DNA of 5,146 bases from the NCBI GenBank assembly GCA_902767195.1, contig CACXGS010000382.1, positions 1 to 5,146 on the forward strand, read 5' to 3'. Position numbers and translations under genes: made by a program. Of the stretch, positions 1 to 4,472 are shown piece by piece. The notes below the pieces were generated by a model that saw only the letters and a program-made list of their open reading frames with translations, ran no database searches and was not told where the DNA came from. The stretch is from an uncultured Lachnospiraceae bacterium (GTDB taxonomy: Bacteria; Bacillota_A; Clostridia; Lachnospirales; Lachnospiraceae). Positions within the stretch are counted from its first letter, which is position 1. Every line of letters starts with the position of its first letter.

Positions 1-30
1 CCGGGTACCTTAATAGTGAAAGGTACCCGG
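1..30. repeat. Perfect inverted repeat (hairpin) in the leader of the antiporter gene
   Basis: The arms CCGGGTACCT (1-10) and AGGTACCCGG (21-30) are perfectly complementary around a 10-base loop. No T-run follows on the plus strand, so it does not look like an intrinsic terminator for an upstream gene read in this direction. GGTACC occurs three times (4-9, 22-27, 29-34), so an alternative small stem is possible. It ends about 20 bases before the ribosome binding site of the antiporter gene. It begins at the window edge and may be longer than seen. Its function is unknown; it is either a leader hairpin or the end of an upstream element. Confidence 0.6.
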
Positions 31-61
31 TACCATCCATGTAAAAGCACAGGAGGTATCT

Positions 62-1003
62 ATGGGAATACTTTTACAAGTAGGAATGCTGATTGTAGGC
101 TTTATTCTACTGATAAAGGGAGCGGATTTTTTTGTGGACGGCGCAGCCGGGATAGCAAAGAGATTCGGAATCCCTGAGATTATCGTCGGTCTGACGATTG
201 TAGCCATCGGAACCAGCGCTCCGGAAGCAGCGGTTAGTATCACGGCAGCCTTAACCGGGAACGGTGACATCACCATGGGTAATATTCTGGGAAGCAATAT
301 CCTGAATATTCTGGTGATACTGGGCGTGACAGCGGTCATTGCTCCTGTCGCGATCGGTGAGAGCACGGTAAAGATCGAGATGCCTTTTTTATTGGTGATT
401 ACCGTACTGATGGTTGCTTTGGGAAAAGGCGGCAATGTGATCTCCCGGATTGACGGTGTAATTCTCTGGGTATTCTTTCTTATCTACATGGGATACCTTC
501 TATACTCTGCACGAGGGAGCATGAAAGAGGATACCAATAAAGCTCCGGAGAAGCAGAGGCCGATGTGGCAGCTGCTGATCTTCACTGTCTTAGGCATGGT
601 CATGATCGTCGTGGGCAGTGATTTTACAGTAGACGGAGCGACAGCCATTGCAGAATGGGCCGGTGTCAGCCAGCGTGTAATCGGACTGACTGTCGTTGCC
701 CTGGGCACTTCCCTGCCGGAACTGGTCACTTCCGCGACAGCGGCCAGCAAGGGGAATCCGGATATCGCCATCGGCAATATCGTAGGCAGCAATGTTTTCA
801 ACATCCTCTTTGTTGTGGGGACAAGTGCCTTAATCACCAATATCACTTTCCCTGACAGCTTCCTGCTGGACAGCGTGGTTAATGTCGGCGCTGTCATCCT
901 GCTGATGTTTTTTGCTTTCAAAGACCGGCGTCTGGGAAGAGTATCCGGAATCGTCTTTCTGGCCTGCTATGCAGTCTATCTGGCATGGATTCTTATGCAC
1001 TGA
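62..1003 (+). CDS. yrbG: Sodium/calcium antiporter, YrbG / CaCA family
   Basis: This is a 313-residue integral membrane protein of the calcium:cation antiporter superfamily, close in size to E. coli YrbG (about 325). It is expected to exchange Ca2+ (or a similar cation) for Na+ or H+ across the cytoplasmic membrane. The family's two inverted alpha-repeats are both present. Alpha-1 has GLTIVAIGTSAPE at 43-55 and GNILGSNILNIL at 73-84. Alpha-2 has GLTVVALGTSLPE at 208-220 and GNIVGSNVFNIL at 238-249. Glu55 and Glu220 are the ion-coordinating acids of the two GTSxPE motifs. The halves are joined by a hydrophilic, charged loop at about 151-168, and about ten hydrophobic segments are visible. The ATG at 62 is chosen because AGGAGG (51-56) lies 5 bases upstream. 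The actual ions cannot be told from sequence. The last bases of the gene form the first copy of a tandem repeat that continues past the stop codon. Confidence 0.95.
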   Translation: MGILLQVGMLIVGFILLIKGADFFVDGAAGIAKRFGIPEIIVGLTIVAIGTSAPEAAVSITAALTGNGDITMGNILGSNILNILVILGVTAVIAPVAIGESTVKIEMPFLLVITVLMVALGKGGNVISRIDGVILWVFFLIYMGYLLYSARGSMKEDTNKAPEKQRPMWQLLIFTVLGMVMIVVGSDFTVDGATAIAEWAGVSQRVIGLTVVALGTSLPELVTSATAASKGNPDIAIGNIVGSNVFNILFVVGTSALITNITFPDSFLLDSVVNVGAVILLMFFAFKDRRLGRVSGIVFLACYAVYLAWILMH

Positions 1004-1068
1004 TCCCTGCTATGCAGTCTGTCCGGCATGGGTCCTTATGCATTGATCCCTGCTATGCGACCTGTCTG
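963..1068. repeat. Imperfect 43-bp tandem repeat spanning the antiporter stop codon
   Basis: Two full 43-bp units (963-1005 and 1006-1048) and one partial unit (1049-1068) lie head to tail. Each begins CCTGCTATGC. The first contains the last 13 codons and TGA of the antiporter gene. Units 1 and 2 agree at 38 of 43 positions, and the partial unit agrees with unit 1 at 16 of 20. Every mismatch is a transition. Because 43 is not a multiple of 3 and the stop lies in unit 1, the extra copies are untranslated. This looks like an old local duplication of the gene end. Confidence 0.85.
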
Positions 1069-1095
1069 AAATAGTCGCAGGAATAATTCTCTTTT
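1049..1095 (+). terminator. Possible weak terminator after the antiporter gene
   Basis: TGCGAC (1056-1061) pairs with GTCGCA (1074-1079) across a 12-base loop. An alternative register pairs CCTG (1049-1052) with CAGG (1078-1081) outside CGAC/GTCG. The T-rich stretch TTCTCTTTT (1087-1095) starts several bases after the stem and is interrupted by C, so this would be an inefficient intrinsic terminator. The left arm comes from the third repeat unit. It sits just before the next promoter, which suits a terminator position, but the call is tentative. Confidence 0.3.
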
Positions 1096-1096
1096 G

Positions 1097-1125
1097 TTGA
1101 CTTCTAATAGAACTTAAGGTATGAT
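1097..1125 (+). promoter_or_regulatory. Sigma-A type promoter of the desulfoferrodoxin gene
   Basis: A TTGACT -35 box (1097-1102) and a TATGAT -10 box (1120-1125) are separated by 17 bp. Each differs from consensus at one position. The predicted transcription start is near 1132, giving a leader of about 64 nt. I saw no convincing PerR or Fur box overlapping the core promoter. Confidence 0.8.
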
Positions 1126-1134
1126 AGGAGACAA

Positions 1135-1164
1135 ATAAGGTGGTGCCGCAAGGGACTGCCTTAT
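1135..1164 (+). promoter_or_regulatory. Leader hairpin with GCAA tetraloop, 5' UTR of dfx
   Basis: ATAAGG (1135-1140) pairs with CCTTAT (1159-1164). It is followed inward by tandem U-G/G-U wobbles (1141-1142 with 1157-1158), then GTGCC (1143-1147) against GGGAC (1152-1156) with a single G-G mismatch, closed by the GNRA-type loop GCAA (1148-1151). It starts only about 3 nt after the predicted transcription start and has no T-run, so it resembles a 5'-end mRNA stabiliser or protein-binding hairpin rather than a terminator. CTTAT (1160-1164) could alternatively pair with ATAAG (1174-1178), next to the ribosome binding site. Confidence 0.55.
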
Positions 1165-1195
1165 GTAATATTTATAAGAGAAAGGGGTATTAATT

Positions 1196-1570
1196 ATGGC
1201 ATGGAAAGTATACAAATGTGATATTTGCGGAAATGTAATTCCCACACTGAAAGACGGAGATGCACCGATCTGCTGTAATCAGCCTATGGAGCTCCTTGTA
1301 GCCGGCACTGTAGATGCTGCAGTTGAGAAACATGTTCCTGCAGTTACAGTGGAAGGCAACAAAGTAAAAGTCGTTGTCGGTGAGGTTGAGCATCCCATGG
1401 CAGACGCTCATTACATTACCTTTATCGCTATCAATACAAAGAACGGCGGAGATATCAAGAGACTGTCACCGGGAGAGAAGCCGGCAGCAGAGTTCACCTT
1501 AGAAGACGGGGATGAGTTCATTTCCGCCATCGAGTACTGCAACCTTCACGGACTGTGGGAAGGCAAATAA
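1196..1570 (+). CDS. dfx: Desulfoferrodoxin (two-iron superoxide reductase)
   Basis: This 124-residue cytoplasmic protein is full length for the family. It reduces superoxide to hydrogen peroxide without releasing oxygen, which is typical of anaerobes, with electrons usually supplied by rubredoxin. Both iron sites are intact. The N-terminal desulforedoxin-like centre I has Cys8 and Cys11 (CDIC) plus the adjacent pair Cys26-Cys27. The catalytic centre II has the EKHVP motif (44-48, with Glu44, Lys45 and ligand His46), HPM with His66, His72, and the C-terminal CNLH with Cys115 and His118. These match the four-His/one-Cys square-pyramidal site. The ATG at 1196 is preceded by AAAGGGG (1181-1187) at 8 bases. 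The gene has its own promoter upstream and a strong terminator 34 bases after the stop, so it is probably transcribed alone. The symbols rbo and sor are also used for this family. Confidence 0.97.
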   Translation: MAWKVYKCDICGNVIPTLKDGDAPICCNQPMELLVAGTVDAAVEKHVPAVTVEGNKVKVVVGEVEHPMADAHYITFIAINTKNGGDIKRLSPGEKPAAEFTLEDGDEFISAIEYCNLHGLWEGK

Positions 1571-1603
1571 TTATTAGCAGTGTAATATTATAAGAACAAG
1601 ACA

Positions 1604-1654
1604 GGAAGTACCGGTTACCATTCCTTCCGGAATGGCAGCCGGTACTCCGTTTTT
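1604..1654 (+). terminator. Intrinsic terminator after dfx
   Basis: A long stem pairs AGTACCGG (1607-1614) with CCGGTACT (1639-1646), extended by GG/CC across a bulged A. Beyond a small internal loop, CCATTCC (1618-1624) pairs with GGAATGG (1629-1635) around the loop TTCC. The run TTTTT (1650-1654) follows directly. This is a strong Rho-independent terminator for the desulfoferrodoxin transcript. Confidence 0.92.
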
Positions 1655-1666
1655 CCCATCTAACCG

Positions 1667-1695
1667 TTGTAAGTGAAGATTCTTCATGTTATGAT
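1667..1695 (+). promoter_or_regulatory. Promoter of the DegV-family gene
   Basis: TTGTAA (1667-1672) and TATGAT (1690-1695) are separated by 17 bp, and TG at 1687-1688 gives an extended -10 element. The predicted transcription start is near 1702, leaving a leader of about 105 nt before the ATG at 1807. It lies just after the dfx terminator, so the DegV gene should be controlled independently. Confidence 0.75.
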
Positions 1696-1701
1696 ACTTC
1701 A

Positions 1702-1806
1702 GAGGAGTTCTGACTCCTTAAAGATAATGGCAAAGCAGATAGGTGATCTGCGGCAGCCTGTTAAAGCAGCTGCGCAGACGAGTAAGAAACGAGTGGTGAT
1801 ACTAGA
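1702..1806 (+). promoter_or_regulatory. Structured 5' leader of the DegV-family gene
   Basis: Three stems can be drawn. The first is AGGAGT (1703-1708) with ACTCCT (1713-1718), loop TCTG, at the predicted mRNA 5' end. The second is GCAGAT (1735-1740) with ATCTGC (1746-1751). The third pairs CTGC (1748-1751) plus GCAGC (1753-1757) with GCTGC (1769-1773) plus GCAG (1774-1777), with one bulged G. The second and third share bases 1748-1751 and so exclude each other. No T-run is present. The leader also holds an open frame of 31 codons (1727-1822) that overlaps the DegV start in another frame, but it lacks a clear ribosome binding site. It does not match a riboswitch class known to me. Confidence 0.4.
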
Positions 1807-2709
1807 ATGGAATACAGAATAATTACAGACGGATGCTGTGATCTGGATCCGGAAACCGTAAAGAGATATGATTTACATGTGATTCCTTTTTACATTTCCT
1901 TTGACGAAGAGAATTATTTTCTGGAGAATCACGAGATTACCCTGGACGAAATCTATGAGAGAATGGTAAAGAATCCCGATGTTTATCCTAAGACATCCCT
2001 TCCCTCTATCCAGAATTATATCGATGAATTTGAACCTTATGTGTCCGGCGGGATACCCCTGATCTACATCGCCTTTAATTCCATCATGAGCGGAGCTTAC
2101 AACTGTGCCTGCAATGCCCGGGATATGATCCTGGAGGACCACCCGGAGGCTAAACTTACAGTCATTGATTCCTGTGCGGTCACGGTGACCCAGGGACTGC
2201 TGGTGCTGGAAGCCCTGAAGGCACAGCAGAGCGGCGCCTCTTACGAGGAGTGTATTGATCTGATTGACCGGATGAAGATGACCAACCGGATTTTCTACAC
2301 CGTGGGAGATGTAGAGTACCTCAAACACGGCGGGCGGATCGGGAAGCTGGCCGGTATGGCGGCCACCACCCTGTCTTTGAAGCCTCTGATCACGGTGGAC
2401 AAAGGAGAGATTCTCCCTTCAGGAATCGGCCGCAGTCGCAAGAAGACTTTGAACAAGACCTTTGTCCTTCTGGAAGAGTACTTTAAAAATAACGGGGATT
2501 CCCTTGACGATTACGCTTTTTGCGTAGGCTACGGATATGACCTGGAGGAGGCAAAACAGTACCTTGAGAAGGCGGGAGATTTCCTGGAAGCCCGGAGCAA
2601 TATAAAGAGGGAAGATATCCTTTCTCTGCGGATCGGACCGGCGGTATCCATTCACAACGGACCTTATGCCCTGGGGATCGGGTGCATAAAGAGATACGAC
2701 AGGATCTGA
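1807..2709 (+). CDS. DegV family fatty-acid-binding protein
   Basis: This 300-residue soluble cytoplasmic protein is slightly longer than the usual 280 or so. DegV (FakB-type) proteins hold a fatty acid in a deep pocket; in the best-known members it is presented to the FakA kinase for phosphorylation. Family landmarks in order are ITDGCCDL at 5-12 (usually TDSxxDL), TSLPS at 63-67, NSIMSGAYN at 91-99, VIDSCA near 119-124, GGRIGK at 175-180, LKPLI at 191-195 and HNGPYALG at 283-290. The Thr/Ser of TSLPS, the SGxYN loop and the C-terminal His-x-Gly-Pro are the residues that contact the lipid carboxylate in solved members. The ATG at 1807 has only a modest site, GGTGA (1795-1799), and upstream extension is blocked by an in-frame stop at 1783. 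No fakA kinase gene lies beside it, so its partner and pathway are unproven. Confidence 0.93.
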   Translation: MEYRIITDGCCDLDPETVKRYDLHVIPFYISFDEENYFLENHEITLDEIYERMVKNPDVYPKTSLPSIQNYIDEFEPYVSGGIPLIYIAFNSIMSGAYNCACNARDMILEDHPEAKLTVIDSCAVTVTQGLLVLEALKAQQSGASYEECIDLIDRMKMTNRIFYTVGDVEYLKHGGRIGKLAGMAATTLSLKPLITVDKGEILPSGIGRSRKKTLNKTFVLLEEYFKNNGDSLDDYAFCVGYGYDLEEAKQYLEKAGDFLEARSNIKREDILSLRIGPAVSIHNGPYALGIGCIKRYDRI

Positions 2710-2713
2710 GACC

Positions 2714-2741
2714 TTGAGAGAAATGTATTTGATAGTATATT
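2714..2741 (+). promoter_or_regulatory. Possible promoter of the methyltransferase / Gx-transporter operon
   Basis: TTGAGA (2714-2719) and TATATT (2736-2741) are 16 bp apart in an AT-rich stretch, giving a predicted start near 2748. Other -10 registers are possible, for example TATTAA at 2738-2743. No terminator was found between the DegV gene and here, so read-through from the DegV promoter is also possible. Confidence 0.45.
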
Positions 2742-2745
2742 AATA

Positions 2746-2776
2746 TATATCACAGCTGCTTTGCAGCGGTGATATG
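2746..2776 (+). promoter_or_regulatory. Hairpin upstream of the methyltransferase gene
   Basis: ATATCAC (2747-2753) pairs with GTGATAT (2769-2775). After one A-G mismatch, GCTGC (2755-2759) pairs with GCAGC (2763-2767) around a TTT loop. No T-run follows, so it is not a convincing terminator. It lies at the predicted 5' end of the operon mRNA and ends 7 bases before the ribosome binding site GGAG (2783-2786). It contains a GTG (2769) that would extend the methyltransferase frame, which makes that GTG an unlikely start. Confidence 0.55.
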
Positions 2777-2795
2777 CAGATTGGAGATAGATAAT

Positions 2796-3683
2796 ATGTG
2801 GCTTGCAGACCAATGGAAAGAATATGAAGTAATCGATTGCAGCAGTGGGGAGAAGCTGGAGCGTTTCGGCTCCTATGCCCTGGTCCGCCCGGATCCCCAG
2901 GTGATCTGGCATACCAAAAAGAAGGACCGCCGGTGGAAACATCCCAACGCCCACTATCACCGGAGCAGTCGTGGCGGAGGCCAGTGGGAGTTCTTTGATC
3001 TTCCCGACCAGTGGGACCTTCATTATAAGAATCTTACTTTCCATCTCAAGCCCTTTAAGTTTAAACATACCGGGGTGTTCCCGGAGCAGGCGGTGAACTG
3101 GGACTGGTTCTCGGAGATCATCCGGCAGGCGACCCGTGGAGATGAAAAAAACCAGGGCCGTCCGGTCAAAGTGCTGAATCTCTTTGCCTACACCGGTGGA
3201 GCAACACTGGCGGCAGCGGCCGCCGGCGCTTCCGTTGTCCATGTGGACGCGGCAAAAGGCATGGTGGGCTGGGCCAAAGAGAATGCGGCGGCTTCGGGCC
3301 TGGCAGAGGCTCCCATCCGCTGGCTGGTGGATGACTGCGTAAAGTTTGTAGAGCGGGAGATCCGCCGGGGCAATCAATATGACGGCATCATCATGGATCC
3401 TCCTTCCTACGGCAGAGGACCAAAGGGAGAGATCTGGAAAATTGAGGACCGGATCCATGACCTGGTTCGTCTGTGTTCCAGGATTCTTACCGACAAGCCT
3501 CTGTTTTTCCTGATTAACTCTTACACCACGGGATTGCAGCCGGCAGTCCTTTCCTACCTGTTGAATACAGAAATTACATCCAGATTCGGCGGCTGTGTGG
3601 AGGCGGACGAAATTGGCCTTCCTGTTACAGCCAGCGGACTGGTACTCCCCTGCGGCGCCTCAGGGCGCTGGACGTGTGAATAA
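2796..3683 (+). CDS. Class I SAM-dependent methyltransferase, RlmI-like (COG1092 / PF10672 type)
   Basis: This 295-residue protein has a Rossmann-fold methyltransferase domain filling its C-terminal two thirds. Visible motifs are the SAM-binding motif I (VLNLFAYTGGAT, 126-137), the acidic end of strand 2 (HVD, Asp151), Asp179-Asp180 before Cys181, motif IV DPPSY (201-205), motif VI LINSYTTG (239-246) and a C-terminal LPCGASGRW. These resemble the RlmI group, whose characterised members methylate 23S rRNA. The N-terminal PUA domain of RlmI (about 396 residues) is absent, and motif VI lacks the cysteine seen in m5C methyltransferases. The target is therefore uncertain; an RNA base is the best guess. 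The ATG at 2796 is chosen over an in-frame GTG at 2769 because GGAG (2783-2786) is 9 bases upstream and the GTG is buried in a hairpin. The Gx-transporter gene starts one base after its stop. Confidence 0.88.
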   Translation: MWLADQWKEYEVIDCSSGEKLERFGSYALVRPDPQVIWHTKKKDRRWKHPNAHYHRSSRGGGQWEFFDLPDQWDLHYKNLTFHLKPFKFKHTGVFPEQAVNWDWFSEIIRQATRGDEKNQGRPVKVLNLFAYTGGATLAAAAAGASVVHVDAAKGMVGWAKENAAASGLAEAPIRWLVDDCVKFVEREIRRGNQYDGIIMDPPSYGRGPKGEIWKIEDRIHDLVRLCSRILTDKPLFFLINSYTTGLQPAVLSYLLNTEITSRFGGCVEADEIGLPVTASGLVLPCGASGRWTCE

Positions 3684-3684
3684 T

Positions 3685-4200
3685 ATGCAGCAGATGACGA
3701 CAAAAAAGCTCGCGCTGTGCGGGCTTTTTCTGGCTATGGCCCTGATAACTTCATATATTGAGCGAATGCTCCCCCTAAATCCCGGTATTCCCGGGGTGAA
3801 ACTGGGACTATCCAACATCGTAACCATGATCCTATTATATATAGTAGGAACAGGTACAGCTCTGGTGGTGACCCTGCTTCGAATCCTGCTGGCGGGGTTG
3901 ATGTTCGGCAGCGGATTCTCCATGGTTTACAGTACTGCAGGAGCGATCTGTTCCATGATCATCATGGTGATTCTGAAACGAACAAGGATGTTCTCTGCAG
4001 TGGGAGTCAGTGTGGCAGGAGGAGTCTTCCACAATATCGGGCAGATTCTGGTGGCAGTCCTGGTCCTGGAGACCGGGTCGCTGATCTACTATTTACCTAT
4101 ATTGATTGTCTCCGGTCTGGGAGCCGGCATCGTGGTGGGGATCCTGTCAGGAATCCTGATTAAGCGCCTGGAAATACCAATCCGGCAGATGCTGGAGTGA
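3685..4200 (+). CDS. Gx transporter family membrane protein ('heptaprenyl diphosphate synthase component I', PF07456 type)
   Basis: This 171-residue, strongly hydrophobic protein has about five or six membrane segments (roughly 8-26, 42-68, 82-98, 105-127, 132-158). Family-like motifs are PGVKLGLSN (36-44) and GGVFHNIGQ (112-120). The fold resembles small S-component-type transporters. The name 'heptaprenyl diphosphate synthase component I' is inherited annotation and does not prove an enzymatic role. The gene starts one base after the methyltransferase stop and has no good ribosome binding site, so translational coupling is likely. An upstream in-frame ATG (3595) would add 30 residues, but it lies inside the methyltransferase gene and the extension is not hydrophobic. 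A second in-frame ATG is at 3694. In Clostridia and Listeria such genes often sit near apbE and flavin-based electron-transfer genes, and an apbE follows here. The substrate is unknown; a role with quinone, prenyl or flavin compounds is inference. Confidence 0.85.
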   Translation: MQQMTTKKLALCGLFLAMALITSYIERMLPLNPGIPGVKLGLSNIVTMILLYIVGTGTALVVTLLRILLAGLMFGSGFSMVYSTAGAICSMIIMVILKRTRMFSAVGVSVAGGVFHNIGQILVAVLVLETGSLIYYLPILIVSGLGAGIVVGILSGILIKRLEIPIRQMLE

Positions 4201-4285
4201 AGTGGGATTTGAGAGCAGAAATGGTGTTTAGAGGAACAGGTTGAAAAACATCTGCAGGAATAATAATCCGGACGATGATGTGAGA

Positions 4286-4316
4286 ATTGTTAATAATTGA
4301 CAATATAATGTTGTCA
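4286..4316. promoter_or_regulatory. Two interlocking palindromes over the apbE -35 box (candidate operator)
   Basis: Palindrome A has arms 4286-4294 and 4296-4304 (core TTGTTAAT / ATTGACAA), with 8 of 9 positions paired. Palindrome B has arms 4298-4306 and 4308-4316 (TGACAA / TTGTCA outermost), also with 8 of 9 paired. They share the half-site TGACAA (4298-4303), which overlaps the -35 box, and their centres are 12 bp apart. This is a plausible site for a dimeric repressor. The core TTGTTAA / TTGACAA resembles a Rex site, but the 3-bp spacer does not fit the usual 4. AT-rich sequence makes chance palindromes more likely. Confidence 0.4.
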
Positions 4317-4325
4317 TGCTAATAT
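4297..4325 (+). promoter_or_regulatory. Strong sigma-A promoter upstream of apbE
   Basis: A perfect TTGACA -35 box (4297-4302) and TAATAT (4320-4325) are separated by 17 bp. This is the best promoter in the window. The predicted transcription start is near 4332, and transcripts meet an intrinsic terminator about 85-95 nt later, before the apbE start at 4473. Between the Gx-transporter stop and this promoter (4201-4286) I saw no terminator and no gene. Confidence 0.85.
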
Positions 4326-4331
4326 ACAGAT

Positions 4332-4425
4332 ACAAAGGATGCTACCGATAAACGGTTAGCCCGAAATGGTTTGCTAGTGAAATAGCCGTTCCATTTGCAG
4401 GTGTGGGCGGCTATTTTTGTGTTTT
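4332..4425 (+). ncRNA. Candidate attenuator / riboswitch-like leader RNA upstream of apbE
   Basis: A leader of about 94 nt starts at the predicted transcription start and ends in an intrinsic terminator. Three structures can be drawn. (i) GCTA (4341-4344) plus CCG pairs with CGG plus TAGC (4357-4360), loop ATAAA, one bulged T. (ii) A putative antiterminator has AAATGG (4364-4369) with CCATTT (4391-4396), enclosing GCTA (4373-4376) with TAGC (4383-4386). (iii) The terminator is 4380-4416. Structures ii and iii compete for 4383-4386 and 4391-4393. This is the architecture of a transcription attenuator. It does not match a riboswitch class I can recall. A leader-peptide mechanism is not supported, since the only small frames are 3-6 codons without proper ribosome binding sites. 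A stand-alone small RNA is the alternative. Confidence 0.5.
4380..4425 (+). terminator. Intrinsic terminator between promoter and apbE
   Basis: AAATAGCCG (4380-4388) pairs perfectly with CGGCTATTT (4408-4416). CCA (4391-4393) with TGG (4404-4406) extends the stem inward. T-rich sequence (4414-4425, broken by two G) follows. It lies about 50 bases before the apbE start codon, so it would block apbE expression unless bypassed. It would also end read-through from the Gx-transporter operon, which has no other terminator. Confidence 0.85.
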
Positions 4426-4472
4426 ATGGTTATTAATTCAAGATATATTTGTAAATTCAAAAAGGTAAACTA

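Noticed and set aside
10..435. Open frame of 141 codons on the minus strand
   Set aside because: It lies wholly opposite the antiporter gene and mirrors its codons; the plus frame has unmistakable family motifs. The same applies to the minus frame at 484-921.
1160..1178. PerR-like palindrome in the dfx leader (CTTAT ... ATAAG)
   Set aside because: The arms are only 5 bp, the total length does not fit the 15-bp PerR box, and it lies some 30-45 bases after the predicted transcription start.
1873..2328. Open frame of 151 codons on the minus strand
   Set aside because: It is antisense to the DegV gene with no start signals of its own.
2746..2776. Hairpin as the terminator of the DegV gene
   Set aside because: No T-run follows the stem on the plus strand, and a possible promoter lies immediately before it, which suits a leader hairpin better.
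2769..2795. GTG at 2769 as start of the methyltransferase
   Set aside because: The GTG sits in the right arm of a stable hairpin without a ribosome binding site at proper distance; ATG at 2796 has GGAG 9 bases upstream.
2664..3458. Open frame of 264 codons on the minus strand
   Set aside because: It covers the end of the DegV gene and most of the methyltransferase gene in antisense. The protein matches nothing I recognise, while both plus-strand frames show conserved motifs.
3595..3684. ATG at 3595 as start of the Gx-transporter gene
   Set aside because: It would overlap the methyltransferase by about 90 bases and add a non-hydrophobic tail unlike the family; ATG at 3685, directly after the upstream stop, is better.
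4339..4359. Six-codon leader peptide (MLPING) in the apbE leader
   Set aside because: AAAGG directly abuts the ATG with no spacing for ribosome binding, and the peptide has no run of a regulatory amino acid.
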